DNA of 64,000 nucleotides from Alcaligenes endophyticus. Lineage in GTDB: Bacteria > Pseudomonadota > Gammaproteobacteria > Burkholderiales > Burkholderiaceae_B. The notes under the pieces are model-generated. The model ran no database searches. It was not told the origin of the DNA and saw only the letters and a list, made by a program, of their open reading frames with translations. The DNA lies in contig NZ_JAPKND010000003.1 of assembly GCF_026344035.1 (NCBI RefSeq), forward strand, positions 310,001 through 374,000. Reading direction: 5' to 3'. Each line of letters opens with the position of its first letter. The stretch's first letter is position 1. Of this stretch, positions 54,001-62,196 are shown in pieces. Made by a program: the position numbers and the translations under genes.

Positions 54001-54220
54001 CAAGCACCACACTTAGTAAAGGCGCTTGCTCGGGCAGCCGCCACACTTTAAATAATAGACTCGATATGGCCGCCCGCTCGTCAAAACGCCCCTTTTTTAG
54101 GATACGGCGCGCCGTGGCCTCTAAACGAGGATAATCAAGCCAAGCAGGGTATGCCAATAAATCGTCTTGCAACGGAGAAAAAGAGTCGGTCACAGATAAG
54201 TCCGGGCCAGAAGCAGCCAT
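51047..54220 (-). CDS. Suv3-like superfamily 2 RNA helicase with large N-terminal region
   Basis: A 1057-residue protein. The C-terminal half is a Suv3-type helicase: motif I LGPTNSGKTYEAL (near residue 570), motif II VLDEVQMLAD (near 650), VFSTAWKFDGRRMRPL, motif VI QIAGRAGRYG (near 840), and an end region resembling the Suv3 C-terminal domain. Mitochondrial Suv3 unwinds RNA in the degradosome. The N-terminal about 550 residues are unlike any domain I know; they include a charged coiled coil (about 173-215, Arg/Glu/Gln-rich) and a segment with LTDTAYRQLQRLQSEREAQL. It is transcribed alone. Bacterial Suv3-like helicases occur in some proteobacteria; their RNA targets are largely uncharacterised. 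Confidence 0.87.
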   Translation of the reverse strand: MAASGPDLSVTDSFSPLQDDLLAYPAWLDYPRLEATARRILKKGRFDERAAISSLLFKVWRLPEQAPLLSVVLEYELNQAGFVAHLQSRGAPQAVCECLQLLITMSRAACTEAEFVQAHVGLEHWRKALAAGIGSQEIMPSAPWTVSEQRERLMAIAIAWQAHPLVGAYRWQWQEEFERERRREQEQAQARREREQALERERAQQADQLAQARARLEQMFVQAGVGEDHFPETLFTALQSGAGARDFMTVHGRGASAAVLRDLYCLTDTAYRQLQRLQSEREAQLKAERAERWEWEQACIGSEATMALLGITRSEYEAWIADKRLPVVRVERGRAKKGGAALMHHPSQLAALTPELIDSWRTKDMAGMNARQRNAYQRSVDRARAQWLQAQVLERMEQQFSCHHEPDPDDPTRLRWLKDVFLPIYIADIDRPEWRANVQMSVALPLPRTLADQERLPGRLEVAFGAAAQTRLISLLQDTVEGFLSTQRPMVSAQAYRDLQQALRQVLEDGISQDAIQAGNLEAYLRHGPVRRILDQVEQQRAQDMLRLGDYPQTFTLARAIRRHVVFRLGPTNSGKTYEALQALMEARSGVYLAPLRLLAMEVRDRLTEAGIPCNLLTGEERVMVPGAQHTACTVEMMDPTMEVRVAVLDEVQMLADEQRGWAWTAALVGMPARTLFVCGDQSVLDPCLRVVKGLEESYELEYTQRKTPLEVMSQVVQAPRLKRDAPVAQGGRRQRQKEAAGVAKGDAVIAFTRKDVLTLSARYRAQGLSVASIYGALAPEVRRTESERFASGEADVLVATDAIGMGLNLPIRRVVFSTAWKFDGRRMRPLNATEVRQIAGRAGRYGLYPKGYVGAMDQADLNHIRQMLDEPLQEVSLRLPIAPAQAHILALADLLNTQSIGVLLQYFANKVASDNPLFQTAGLKDTIELGFWVDRLAGQLSLTEKFSFACAPVSVDKDHELDYYKRCLRAYVERHEMPMPAVPSWMKASSPARLEDAEMLSKQISLYAWLSMKFPDVYYQLRELLEFRSQLSRFIERSLLHQSGFGKTSKEAFGGP

Positions 54221-54295
54221 ATATGCTCAAAAAATAGGGAAGTCAGCGAGTGCCAAAAGCTTTATCTGGCTCAAAGCGAGAGACGTACAAAGCTC

Positions 54296-54331
54296 AAATA
54301 AAAAGGCACGAGCAGCTTAACCGGCTCGTGC
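54296..54331 (-). terminator. Rho-independent terminator of the esterase gene
   Basis: Read on the minus strand, GCACGAGC (54331-54324) pairs with GCTCGTGC (54313-54306) and a T-rich tract follows (complement of 54296-54304). It ends the esterase transcript before the helicase gene. Confidence 0.85.
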
Positions 54332-54436
54332 TTACAGAGCACTCCGCTGATTTTACCGTCTTTATGGTAAGTGGTGCTGACCGCCCACTCTATAACAAGA
54401 TTGGCCACTGAGGCAGCCCTATAGGTGCAAGCCCTT

Positions 54437-55216
54437 TTACAGATCAGACCTATTTAAAATAAAACGCCACCCCTGAACAAACGCTTGGATAGCAGCCTCC
54501 CCGTGCCCACATGCTTGGATCAATCTAAAGCTGACCTGAAAATCGGCGTGACGTTGCAGGCGCTGTGCCAATTCACGTGCTCCATCAACCATGCGGCGCT
54601 CGCTGCGACGCTGGTAACGGCGCTGTCTCTCAGTCAATTCCAACTCCTGCTCTTGTGGGCTCAAAGACTGCTCATATTCACCCACGCTGATCAATAACTG
54701 TCTTTTAGGCTCTGCTGGTGGAGCAGAGACAATAGCGCGTAAACACGCTTGAACCGCCTGCCCCTGGGCCCACCATACAGAGGGGCTAGAGACGACAAAC
54801 GCCTGAAATACCCGACGGCTATGCGTTGCTGCATACAAGGCAAATAAACCCGCCAGAGAATGACCAAATAAGCATAGCTGACGATGATCCACCGCAAGCC
54901 TTGCCTGAACGGCAGGCAGTACCAACTGCTGCAAAAATGCTAAAAAATGTGCGGCGCCACCCGCCCGACCCACGGCATCGCAGGGGGGATAATCGGCTTC
55001 CCGCTCAACGGTGTCTACGTAACCCACGCCAATTAACGCGGCAGGCCAATCTGGCTCAAGCGCCAAAGTATGCCCCACAAGCCGTTCAAACTGTGGGGTA
55101 TCTAGCACCAAGGCGGCAGGCCAACCCTGTGCTGGAGCCGACATAGAAGGCCAAGCCAAAGACACTCTGTACTCGCGCCCCTGCGGGCCATTGATAAAAA
55201 AATGCGCTTGCTGCAT
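54437..55216 (-). CDS. Esterase D/Fes-IroE-like hydrolase (probable siderophore esterase)
   Basis: A 259-residue alpha/beta hydrolase of the siderophore esterase type. The nucleophile elbow is GHSLAG with Ser120, and the catalytic histidine is probably His238 in CGHGEAA; the segment VVSSPSVWWAQGQ is typical of the Fes/IroE/BesA group. No signal peptide, so cytoplasmic: it would cut ferric siderophore backbones after import to free iron. It is divergent (83 bases) from a FecCD-type iron transporter operon whose last gene is a second esterase of the same family. Substrate (catecholate lactone or other) is inferred from context. Confidence 0.82.
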   Translation of the reverse strand: MQQAHFFINGPQGREYRVSLAWPSMSAPAQGWPAALVLDTPQFERLVGHTLALEPDWPAALIGVGYVDTVEREADYPPCDAVGRAGGAAHFLAFLQQLVLPAVQARLAVDHRQLCLFGHSLAGLFALYAATHSRRVFQAFVVSSPSVWWAQGQAVQACLRAIVSAPPAEPKRQLLISVGEYEQSLSPQEQELELTERQRRYQRRSERRMVDGARELAQRLQRHADFQVSFRLIQACGHGEAAIQAFVQGWRFILNRSDL

Positions 55217-55299
55217 GAAACTCTGTCGTCGTTAAGTACAAATCAAGTCAATATCAACTATACTGCCTTTCTAGGTAAACAGTTCTCATTTAACTTCAG

Positions 55300-56343
55300 A
55301 TGCCCGGTCACGCTACCCCTATTACTGACTATCAACGAATCATAAAACGCCGCTGGCTGCTAGTGGGTAGCTTATCGTGCATTATCGTTTTATCCATTCT
55401 CGCCGATTTCATGCTGGGCCCCTCGGGCCTAGGCTTAAGTGAGCTTCTGCACGCTCTGTTCCAACCCGATGCTGCAGACCCAACCACCCGTGTCATTGTC
55501 TGGGAAATTCGCTTACCTTACGCCCTGATGGCCATGGCTATAGGCTTAAGTTTGGGGCTAGCTGGGGCGGAAATGCAAACCATTTTAAATAACCCCTTAG
55601 CCAGCCCGTTTACCTTAGGTATTTCCTCTGCTGCGGCATTTGGCGCCTCGCTGGCTATTGTGTTGGACCTAAGCTTACCCGGAGTGCCACAATCTTGGAC
55701 GATTGCCACCAATGCCTTTGGGTTTGCCCTCATTTCGGCCTTACTGCTAGATGCCGTGGCCCGCTGGGGGGCAATGAGCACAGCCAACTTAGTCCTCTTT
55801 GGCATTGCCTTGGTGTTCTCCTTTAACGCCATGGTCTCTCTGGTGCAGTTCGTGGCCAGCGCCGAAGCCTTACAAGGGCTTGTATTCTGGACTCTAGGCA
55901 GTTTGACCCGGGCTTCTTGGGCCAAAGTCGGTACTATGCTGGCCTTGTTTTGCATTATTTTGCCGCTTTCACTGCGTGACACCTGGAAGCTCACCGCTTT
56001 ACGCCTTGGCGAAGACCGTGCGGCCAGCTTCGGTATTAACGTACCGCGCTTGCGTTTAACCGCCCTCATACGCATTAGTTTGCTCTCGGCCTTAGCGGTG
56101 TCTTTTGTAGGCACTATAGGCTTTATTGGCCTCATCGCCCCGCATATTGCTCGCCGTATGTTTGGCGAAGATCACCGTTTTTACTTACCTGGCAGTGCTT
56201 TGGTGGGTGGCGTTATTCTTTCACTCGCCTCCATTGCTTCTAAAAACATCGTCCCCGGAATTATTGTGCCGGTAGGCATTGTCACCTCATTGGTAGGCGT
56301 GCCTTTTTTCCTGGGTGTCGTGTTGCGTCGCCAAATGAAATAA
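55300..56343 (+). CDS. FecCD-type iron-siderophore/cobalamin ABC permease
   Basis: A 347-residue inner-membrane permease of the BtuC/FecCD family with about ten helices. Marks are VIVWEIRLPYALMAMAIGLSLGLAGAEMQTILNNPLASPFTLGIS near the N-terminus (spread over residues 66-110), LRLGEDRAASFGINVPRLR (ATPase contact), and FVGTIGFIGLIAPHIARRMFGEDHRFYLPGSALVGG. A single gene, so it acts as a homodimer. Operon: permease, ATPase, binding protein, esterase, with gaps of 2-8 bases or overlap. Context points to a ferric siderophore. Confidence 0.92.
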   Translation: MPGHATPITDYQRIIKRRWLLVGSLSCIIVLSILADFMLGPSGLGLSELLHALFQPDAADPTTRVIVWEIRLPYALMAMAIGLSLGLAGAEMQTILNNPLASPFTLGISSAAAFGASLAIVLDLSLPGVPQSWTIATNAFGFALISALLLDAVARWGAMSTANLVLFGIALVFSFNAMVSLVQFVASAEALQGLVFWTLGSLTRASWAKVGTMLALFCIILPLSLRDTWKLTALRLGEDRAASFGINVPRLRLTALIRISLLSALAVSFVGTIGFIGLIAPHIARRMFGEDHRFYLPGSALVGGVILSLASIASKNIVPGIIVPVGIVTSLVGVPFFLGVVLRRQMK

Positions 56344-56345
56344 GT

Positions 56346-57134
56346 ATGCTTGACATCCAAAACCTAAGCCTTGCCTATGGCAAGCGTACTGTCATCTCCT
56401 CCTTGTCGCTTGAACCTGTGCTTCAGGCAGGGCAACTGGTAGCCCTACTAGGGCCCAACGGCTGCGGCAAATCAACGTTACTTAAAGCTATCGCGGGTTT
56501 GCACAAAGCTCAGCAAGGGCAGGTGTCCCTAGATGGGCAAAACCTTACCCGTTTGAGCTTTGAAGAGCGTGCCCAACACGTCGTGTACTTGCCGCAATCC
56601 TTGCCGGCCTCCGTGCATCTACGCGTATTCGAATCAGTCCTCGTGGCGGCTAATGCCTCGGGGCACCCTAGCCCGGCAACGACACAAGAACACGAGCGCA
56701 TCATGCAAATGCTGCAACGTCTAGGTATAGAGCACCTTGCTATGCATTACTTAGACCAGCTCTCTGGTGGGCAAAAACAACTTGTGGGTTTAGCGCAAGC
56801 CCTCATTCGCAAGCCACGCCTATTGTTGTTGGATGAGCCGTTGTCAGCCCTAGACCTTAACTATCAGTTCCATGTGATGGATCTGCTGGCCCAAGAAACC
56901 CATAACCATCGAATAACCACTTTGATCGTTCTCCATGACTTGAACATCGCTTTACGTCATTGCGACTATGCCTTGCTCATTCATGATGGCGGCTTGCTTG
57001 CACAAGGCAAACCCGGCGATGTGATTACTCCTACTGCCCTTGCTCAGGCTTACGGCGTTCAAGCACGCGTAGAACACTGCTCGTTAGGCACCTCTCATAT
57101 TGTTATTGATGGTTTGCGTAGCCCCATCTTATAG
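56346..57134 (+). CDS. FecE/FepC-type ABC ATPase
   Basis: A 262-residue ATPase for the permease encoded two bases upstream. Walker A is LLGPNGCGKSTLLKAIAG, the signature LSGGQKQLVGLAQALI, Walker B LLLLDEPLSALDLNYQ, and the switch histidine is in VLHDLNIALRHC. The D-loop and the tail GKPGDVITPTALAQAYGVQARVE are standard for FepC/FecE. It drives import of the iron chelate into the cytoplasm, where the two esterases could process it. Binding protein gene follows after seven bases. Confidence 0.93.
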   Translation: MLDIQNLSLAYGKRTVISSLSLEPVLQAGQLVALLGPNGCGKSTLLKAIAGLHKAQQGQVSLDGQNLTRLSFEERAQHVVYLPQSLPASVHLRVFESVLVAANASGHPSPATTQEHERIMQMLQRLGIEHLAMHYLDQLSGGQKQLVGLAQALIRKPRLLLLDEPLSALDLNYQFHVMDLLAQETHNHRITTLIVLHDLNIALRHCDYALLIHDGGLLAQGKPGDVITPTALAQAYGVQARVEHCSLGTSHIVIDGLRSPIL

Positions 57135-57141
57135 GTCAAAA

Positions 57142-58284
57142 ATGAAAATATTTCGACTTTTCCTGAGTATGCTTTGCTTAGCCTTTGCCAGCCCATTCGC
57201 CCAAGCTCAAGCCATACATATCCAAGATGCCCTAGGGCGCGAAGTCACCCTACCCGAACCCGCCAAACGAGTGGTGATCACCCAGGCACGACATTTTCCC
57301 GTCATGGCACTGCTACACCCCAACCCGGCTGACATACTAATAGGTTGGTCTGACGAATTTCGCACATCGTTCTCAAACGAATACCAGCAATATGTGCAGC
57401 AGTTTCCCGCACTGGCTGACGTAGCGGTCGTCGCCCGTCACACTGCTGACTCTTTTTCTATCGAACAAACCCTAGCGCTACGCCCAGACCTGGTTGTACT
57501 CACCGCCAGTTTCGCCGGCCTCACGCCAGGCCAGAACCCAGAGGACTCGGCCTTACTCCAGCGTTTGAAAGCGGCCAACGTACCTGTCATTGTCATTGAT
57601 TTCTTTGTTGAACCAATGAAAAACACCGTACCCAGTATCAAGGCTTTAGGCTATGCCTTAGGCCAAACTGAACGTACGGACGAATTTATTCAGTTTTACC
57701 AAGAGCATATGGACCGGGTGGCCCAGCGTTTAGCCGACACAGACCCCGCCCAACGACCACCTGTTTTTATCCACGCCCATGCGGGCAGCACAGATTGCTG
57801 CAACTCACCCGGCACCGGCACATTTAATGACATGATCAGCTTTGCTGGCGGACAAAACATTGGTGCCAAGGTCATTAAAAACGCAACCGGAAAATTGAAT
57901 TTCGAATACATCCATGCACAGCGCCCCCACGTGTATGTCGCTACGGGCACGGGGTCAGGCAAGCGCACTCAGGCAGGCTTACATATCGGTACCGACACCA
58001 CCCCAGAGCAAGCCAGAGCAAGTTTAATGTCTATAATTCAAGCCAATCGCCTTCAAGCCTTGCCCGCTGTACTCAACGGCAACAGCCACGGCATTTGGCA
58101 TGCCTTCAATGACTCCCCCTTGCATATGATCTTCATTGAGGCACTGGCCAGCTGGATCCACCCCGAGCTATTCCATGACGTCTCCCCACAAGCCACCATA
58201 GACGAAGTCAATCAGCGATTTCTGACGGTGCCTTTACGCGGTACGTTTATCACTGACCTAAACGCTCAGCCTGCGCAACCCTAA
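57142..58284 (+). CDS. FecB/BtuF-type periplasmic iron-siderophore binding protein
   Basis: A 380-residue receptor with a signal peptide (about 1-23, ending AQAQA) and the two-lobed, helix-linked type III fold: IQDALGREVTLPEPAKRVVI at the start, RPDLVVLTAS, VPVIVIDFFVEPMKNT, HAHAGSTDCCNSPGTGTFNDMISFAGGQN and HIIWHAFND-like HGIWHAFNDSPLHMIFIEALASW near the end. The ATG at 57142 begins the signal peptide; an upstream frame overlapping the ATPase gene is not used. The stop overlaps the esterase start by one base. The adjacent Cys-Cys in STDCCN is unusual. Confidence 0.9.
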   Translation: MKIFRLFLSMLCLAFASPFAQAQAIHIQDALGREVTLPEPAKRVVITQARHFPVMALLHPNPADILIGWSDEFRTSFSNEYQQYVQQFPALADVAVVARHTADSFSIEQTLALRPDLVVLTASFAGLTPGQNPEDSALLQRLKAANVPVIVIDFFVEPMKNTVPSIKALGYALGQTERTDEFIQFYQEHMDRVAQRLADTDPAQRPPVFIHAHAGSTDCCNSPGTGTFNDMISFAGGQNIGAKVIKNATGKLNFEYIHAQRPHVYVATGTGSGKRTQAGLHIGTDTTPEQARASLMSIIQANRLQALPAVLNGNSHGIWHAFNDSPLHMIFIEALASWIHPELFHDVSPQATIDEVNQRFLTVPLRGTFITDLNAQPAQP

Positions 58285-59078
58285 TGCAGCGCCTGGAACA
58301 CCTGTGGAGCCTACCGCAGGCCCAAGACAAACCAGCATTACACTTTGGTCTGAGCCTGCCCGCTACCCCGGCGCCTGAAAAAGGGTGGCCGTTGTTATGC
58401 CTGCTAGATGGTGATTGGACCTGGCCTATTGCCCTCGCATCAGACCACCCTGCTTTGTCTCAATGTGCTGTGCTGTACCCCTACTATGGTGGAACACCAG
58501 CACACATCCGCCTATGTCGCGCCTGGGACTACACCCCCAGTAACACACAAGGACAAGCATGGCCTGACCCGAGGGTGCCGGAGTGGCAATGCGGGGGGGC
58601 GGATACTTTCTTAGCTGTGCTGCGGGCTGAACTCACCACCCTTACGCATACCTATCCCCAGCTAGACAGGCGACGTATCAGCCTCTTCGGGCACTCTTAC
58701 GCTGGTCTTTTTGTGTTGTATGCCTTAATGCGCGACCTCGCCCCCGTGCAACACTTTATCTGCGCCAGCCCTTCCTTGTGGTGGCGCGCCCCATATATTT
58801 GGCACCAACTCGACTCCTGGTCAGGCAAGTCTGATTCTGCTTTCACCCTCATAGCAGGCTGCGACGAAAAATGGTATCCCCATGCCCAACAAGGCTCCGC
58901 CCCTAGGCAAGGCGGTATAGCCACACTAGCCCTGATGCAACGCTTGCAAAGCACCGTGCAACCCAAAGTGGAACACAGCCGCTTCATCACACTCGAACAG
59001 GCGGGGCATGGCCAAGTCTTGGCTCAGGCTACATTAGCCGCACTCGCATTAGCCCAGAAAAGCCTTAGCGACGCTTGA
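58284..59078 (+). CDS. Second Fes/IroE-like siderophore esterase
   Basis: A 264-residue alpha/beta hydrolase, distant paralogue of the esterase at 54437. The nucleophile is Ser138 in FGHSYAGLFVLYAL, the likely catalytic histidine His242 in QAGHGQ; ICASPSLWWRAPYIW matches the WW motif of the Fes/IroE group. The N-terminal part is shorter than in Fes and lacks a signal peptide. It is the last gene of the iron-siderophore ABC operon (ATG overlaps the binding-protein stop). Two esterases of different sequence suggest either two siderophores or stepwise hydrolysis. Confidence 0.83.
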   Translation: MQRLEHLWSLPQAQDKPALHFGLSLPATPAPEKGWPLLCLLDGDWTWPIALASDHPALSQCAVLYPYYGGTPAHIRLCRAWDYTPSNTQGQAWPDPRVPEWQCGGADTFLAVLRAELTTLTHTYPQLDRRRISLFGHSYAGLFVLYALMRDLAPVQHFICASPSLWWRAPYIWHQLDSWSGKSDSAFTLIAGCDEKWYPHAQQGSAPRQGGIATLALMQRLQSTVQPKVEHSRFITLEQAGHGQVLAQATLAALALAQKSLSDA

Positions 59079-59119
59079 CCCGATAAAGCGCTAGCGTTAA
59101 GCTGAACAAGAACCTAAAA

Positions 59120-59139
59120 TGATAACGATTAACATTACC
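59120..59139. promoter_or_regulatory. Fur box upstream of the second Liv-type operon
   Basis: TGATAACGATTAACA (59120-59134) fits the 7-1-7 Fur consensus TGATAAT-N-ATTATCA at 12 of 14 positions. It lies about 60 bases before the binding-protein start, where Fur-Fe2+ would block transcription in iron-replete cells. Confidence 0.75.
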
Positions 59140-59192
59140 ACTTCGTAGTAGTGCTTACCGTCGCCTATCCGCTCAACGTGCTGCAAAAACCT

Positions 59193-60389
59193 ATGTCCCA
59201 GATGTCTATTACCCGCCGTCAATTACTTGCTGCTGCCTCGTTAGCTCCTTGGCTAAGCATGGTGCCACAACTATCGCATGCACAAGAAAAGCCACTAAAA
59301 ATTGCGCTACTTACCTCCTTGTCGGGGCCTTTTGCCTCTTTAGGGGCCAGTATGCGTGCGGGCTTAGAGCTGTATCTGGAGCAATCTAATTACCAAATGG
59401 GCGGCAGAAAAGTCGAGCTAATTATTGAGGACGACCACGGCAAGCCTGATGAAGCCATACGCAAAGTACGCAAGCTGATCGCACGCGACCAAGTGGATAT
59501 ATTAGGTGGCGTCATTGCAGCCAATATTGCCCTGGCCATACGTGATATTGTTCACGACGCACGCTTACCTACCTTTATTGCCAACGCTGCAGCCAATGCT
59601 TTGGCCCGTGATGCCGCCAGCCCTTACGTATTCCGCACCACCAAAACCAGTTGGATGCTAGGCCATACGGGCGCCCTATGGACCTACAATCAAGTAGAAA
59701 AGTCCGGTGGCATGACGCTAGGCTCCGATTACACAGCAGGGCGCGAATATATCGAAGACTTCGCCAACACCTACCAAGAACAAGGCGGACAACTCGGCAA
59801 GCGTATCTGGACCCCTTTAGGCACCTCGGACTTCGCGCCGCTGATCATGAATATCGCCGCCGAACAACCTCGTTTCCTTTACACCTTTTTAGCTGGTGCC
59901 GATGCAGTCCGCTTCTTGCAACAAATGCAAGACTACAAACTGCACGATAACATTCAAGTCATTGGCCCAGGAGCCATTTTCGACCAAGAGGATGTCATCC
60001 CCGCTGTAGGGAACGCTGCGATGGGGGGAGTCAACACCTTCCATCAGTCGCCGGGCGCACCCGCTGCCCAAGAGTTCGTGCAGGCCTATCAAAAAACTCG
60101 CCAACGCTTACCTGGCGAAGCCAGTACATCGGGCTACGTCATGGGTCAAGTGATACACGCTGGCGTTGATGCGGTACAAGGCGACATCAGCCAGCTTGAT
60201 GCCTTTAAAGAACATTTGCTGGCCAAGCCTATACAAACCGCCTTTGGCCCTTTGGCGTTTGATCCACGTAATAACCAAGCCATCTTGGATATCTACGTCA
60301 ACGAAGTTCAGCAAGATCCACAGGGCACAGCTTTTAATACCGTTATCCATACCTATCAAGGGATTCAGGACCCCGGACCTCAATCGTAG
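59193..60389 (+). CDS. Liv-type ABC binding protein, iron-linked operon
   Basis: A 398-residue periplasmic binding protein of the branched-chain amino acid/amide/aromatic acid type. A twin-arginine-like signal (SITRRQLLAAASLAPWL) is followed by KPLKIALLTSLSGPFASLGASMRAGLELYLEQ, the IANIALAIRDIV-like ligand region and TSGYVMGQVIHAGVDAVQGD. Starts at 59193 or 59202 both fit; neither has a strong ribosome-binding site. It heads an operon with both permeases, both ATPases and a phosphopantetheinyl transferase, all behind a Fur box. A Fur-controlled Liv-type system is unusual; the ligand might be a siderophore precursor or breakdown product. Confidence 0.87.
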   Translation: MSQMSITRRQLLAAASLAPWLSMVPQLSHAQEKPLKIALLTSLSGPFASLGASMRAGLELYLEQSNYQMGGRKVELIIEDDHGKPDEAIRKVRKLIARDQVDILGGVIAANIALAIRDIVHDARLPTFIANAAANALARDAASPYVFRTTKTSWMLGHTGALWTYNQVEKSGGMTLGSDYTAGREYIEDFANTYQEQGGQLGKRIWTPLGTSDFAPLIMNIAAEQPRFLYTFLAGADAVRFLQQMQDYKLHDNIQVIGPGAIFDQEDVIPAVGNAAMGGVNTFHQSPGAPAAQEFVQAYQKTRQRLPGEASTSGYVMGQVIHAGVDAVQGDISQLDAFKEHLLAKPIQTAFGPLAFDPRNNQAILDIYVNEVQQDPQGTAFNTVIHTYQGIQDPGPQS

Positions 60390-60391
60390 CC

Positions 60392-61270
60392 TTGCATACC
60401 GTGTCTTACTACCTGCTCCAAACCTTAAACGCCCTGTCGTTTTCAGTCCTGCTCATGTTGGCAGGCTTAGGCTTGTCTTTAGTGCTAAGCCTAATGAATT
60501 TTATTAACTTAGCACATGGCTCATTTTTTCTGTTGGGCGGTTATATCGCCGTGCAATGGCTCGCCAGTGGCGCACCATGGTGGCTGGCATTTCCGGCTGC
60601 GTTTGTGCTCACCGGCTTAGTCGGTTTACTTCTGGATCGCTTCCCCTTTGCCCGCTTTTATCAACGCCCTCACCTAATGCAGGTGTTACTCACCTACGGC
60701 ATTGCCATTATTTTTGCTGACCTCATGCGGTGGGGATTTAGTGCCGACACCCTTTCGCCACTACTGCCTGACATGCTACGTGGCGGCGTCTGGATACTAG
60801 GGCTACCCTTCCCCATCTATCGTCTGTTTATTATTGTGACCGGTTTGCTACTTGCCTTGCTGTGTTGGTATTGTCTGGATCACACCCTATGGGGAGCGGC
60901 CATCCGTGCCGCCGTGCTGGACGCACAAATCGTCGAAACACTAGGCATCAATACTAAACGTTTATTTACCCTAGGCATGGTGCTAGCCGCCGGCCTAAGT
61001 GGTCTAGGCGGAGCCTTAGGCGCTGGGATGCTATCAGTCTATCCAGGGCTGGATGAAGAAATTCTTGTCTTGGCTTTGCTAGTGGTAGTGATAGGCGGGC
61101 TCAACAACATACGGGGCACCTTATTGTGTGCGCTAATCCTAGGCTTTGTCACCACCTTCAGTCGCGTACTGCTGCCCTCCTTTGCCAACGCACTGAGTTT
61201 AGCAGTCATGCTGGGCTTACTTTTACTCTGGCCACAGGGTTTACAGTCTCGTCTAGGCAGACAAGTATGA
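60392..61270 (+). CDS. Liv-type ABC permease, LivH subunit
   Basis: A 292-residue permease with about eight helices: LNALSFSVLLMLAGLGLSLVLSLMNFINLAHGSFFLLGGY across residues 10-50 (the MNFINLAHGSF motif is diagnostic) and the C-terminal LALLVVVIGGLNNIRGTLLCALILG loop that meets the ATPases. The start is the TTG at 60392, two bases after the binding-protein stop, with no better start in frame. Its stop overlaps the LivM start (ATGA). Confidence 0.9.
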   Translation: MHTVSYYLLQTLNALSFSVLLMLAGLGLSLVLSLMNFINLAHGSFFLLGGYIAVQWLASGAPWWLAFPAAFVLTGLVGLLLDRFPFARFYQRPHLMQVLLTYGIAIIFADLMRWGFSADTLSPLLPDMLRGGVWILGLPFPIYRLFIIVTGLLLALLCWYCLDHTLWGAAIRAAVLDAQIVETLGINTKRLFTLGMVLAAGLSGLGGALGAGMLSVYPGLDEEILVLALLVVVIGGLNNIRGTLLCALILGFVTTFSRVLLPSFANALSLAVMLGLLLLWPQGLQSRLGRQV

Positions 61271-62196
61271 CGCTCAAGTGCCGCTTGCCCGCTCCGCTAG
61301 GCTTGGTCAGCTTCTATACCTTAAGCATCGTGGTAGTCCTTATTTTGGGCGATGGCTTTCTGTGGCGCTTTCTGGCCGAAGCCATGCTGATTGCGTGTGC
61401 CGTCATGTGCGTCAATGTCTTAATTGGCCACGGGGGGCTGGTTACCCTGGCGCAAGGCGCCGTGTTTGGTAGCGCGGCGTATGTCGCCGCCTGGAGCAGT
61501 CAGTTTCTAGGCGCCAACCTATTTGTCATGCTTTTGCTAGGAATGCTTAGCGGCGCCTTGCTCGCCGCCCTAATTAGCCTGCTAAGCCTACGCTCAAGTG
61601 GCTTGTTTTTTATGATATTAACCCTAGTCTGCGGACAGTTGGTGTGGGAAGTCGTGTTTCGCTGGCGAGATGTCAGTGGCGGTGCAGATGGTTTAAGAGG
61701 CTTTCCTAAACTAAGCGTAGGGGGCTGGGAGATCAATCACGCTGCACACCTTTTTGTACTGGCCAGCCTGCTCGCCATAGGGGCTTGGTATTGCCTGCGC
61801 AGCTATCTACATAGCCCTGCTGGGCTGGCGCTAACTGGACTTCGAGATCAACCCTTGCGCATGCAAGCGCTCGGCTATCAGTTGTGGCGCATACGCCTGC
61901 ACGCGGCCTTATTAACCGGCGTGGTGTGCGGTGCCGCCGGCAGCCTTTATCCGTTTATCAATCAATACATCAGCCCTACCCAAGTGCACTGGAGCTTCTC
62001 GGCCACGCTGATTATTATGGGTGTGATTGGCGGCATACGCAGCCTCCAAGGCGCCTTTCTAGGTGCCCTAATTTACCTGTTTATTCAAACCTACATCAGC
62101 TCATACACCGAACGTTGGCAGCTCGTTATCGGTCTAATTTTTGTCGCCACCGTGCTCTTTATGCCGCACGGTTTGATTCGTAGGAAAGGCTCATGA
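61267..62196 (+). CDS. Liv-type ABC permease, LivM subunit
   Basis: A 309-residue permease of normal LivM length, in contrast to the extended LivM of the first Liv operon. It has VNVLIGHGGLVTLAQGAVFGSAAYVAAW, RSSGLFFMILTLVCGQLVWEV, the FRWRDVSGGADGLRGFP segment (typical of LivM) and GVIGGIRSLQGAFLGALIYLF. The ATG at 61267 overlaps the livH stop; a longer frame from 61126 is overlap only. Its stop overlaps the LivG start. Confidence 0.9.
   Translation: MTLKCRLPAPLGLVSFYTLSIVVVLILGDGFLWRFLAEAMLIACAVMCVNVLIGHGGLVTLAQGAVFGSAAYVAAWSSQFLGANLFVMLLLGMLSGALLAALISLLSLRSSGLFFMILTLVCGQLVWEVVFRWRDVSGGADGLRGFPKLSVGGWEINHAAHLFVLASLLAIGAWYCLRSYLHSPAGLALTGLRDQPLRMQALGYQLWRIRLHAALLTGVVCGAAGSLYPFINQYISPTQVHWSFSATLIIMGVIGGIRSLQGAFLGALIYLFIQTYISSYTERWQLVIGLIFVATVLFMPHGLIRRKGS

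Noticed and set aside
55265-55299. Possible Fur box upstream of the FecCD permease
   Set aside because: Only about half of the consensus positions match around CATT, far weaker than the site at 59120.
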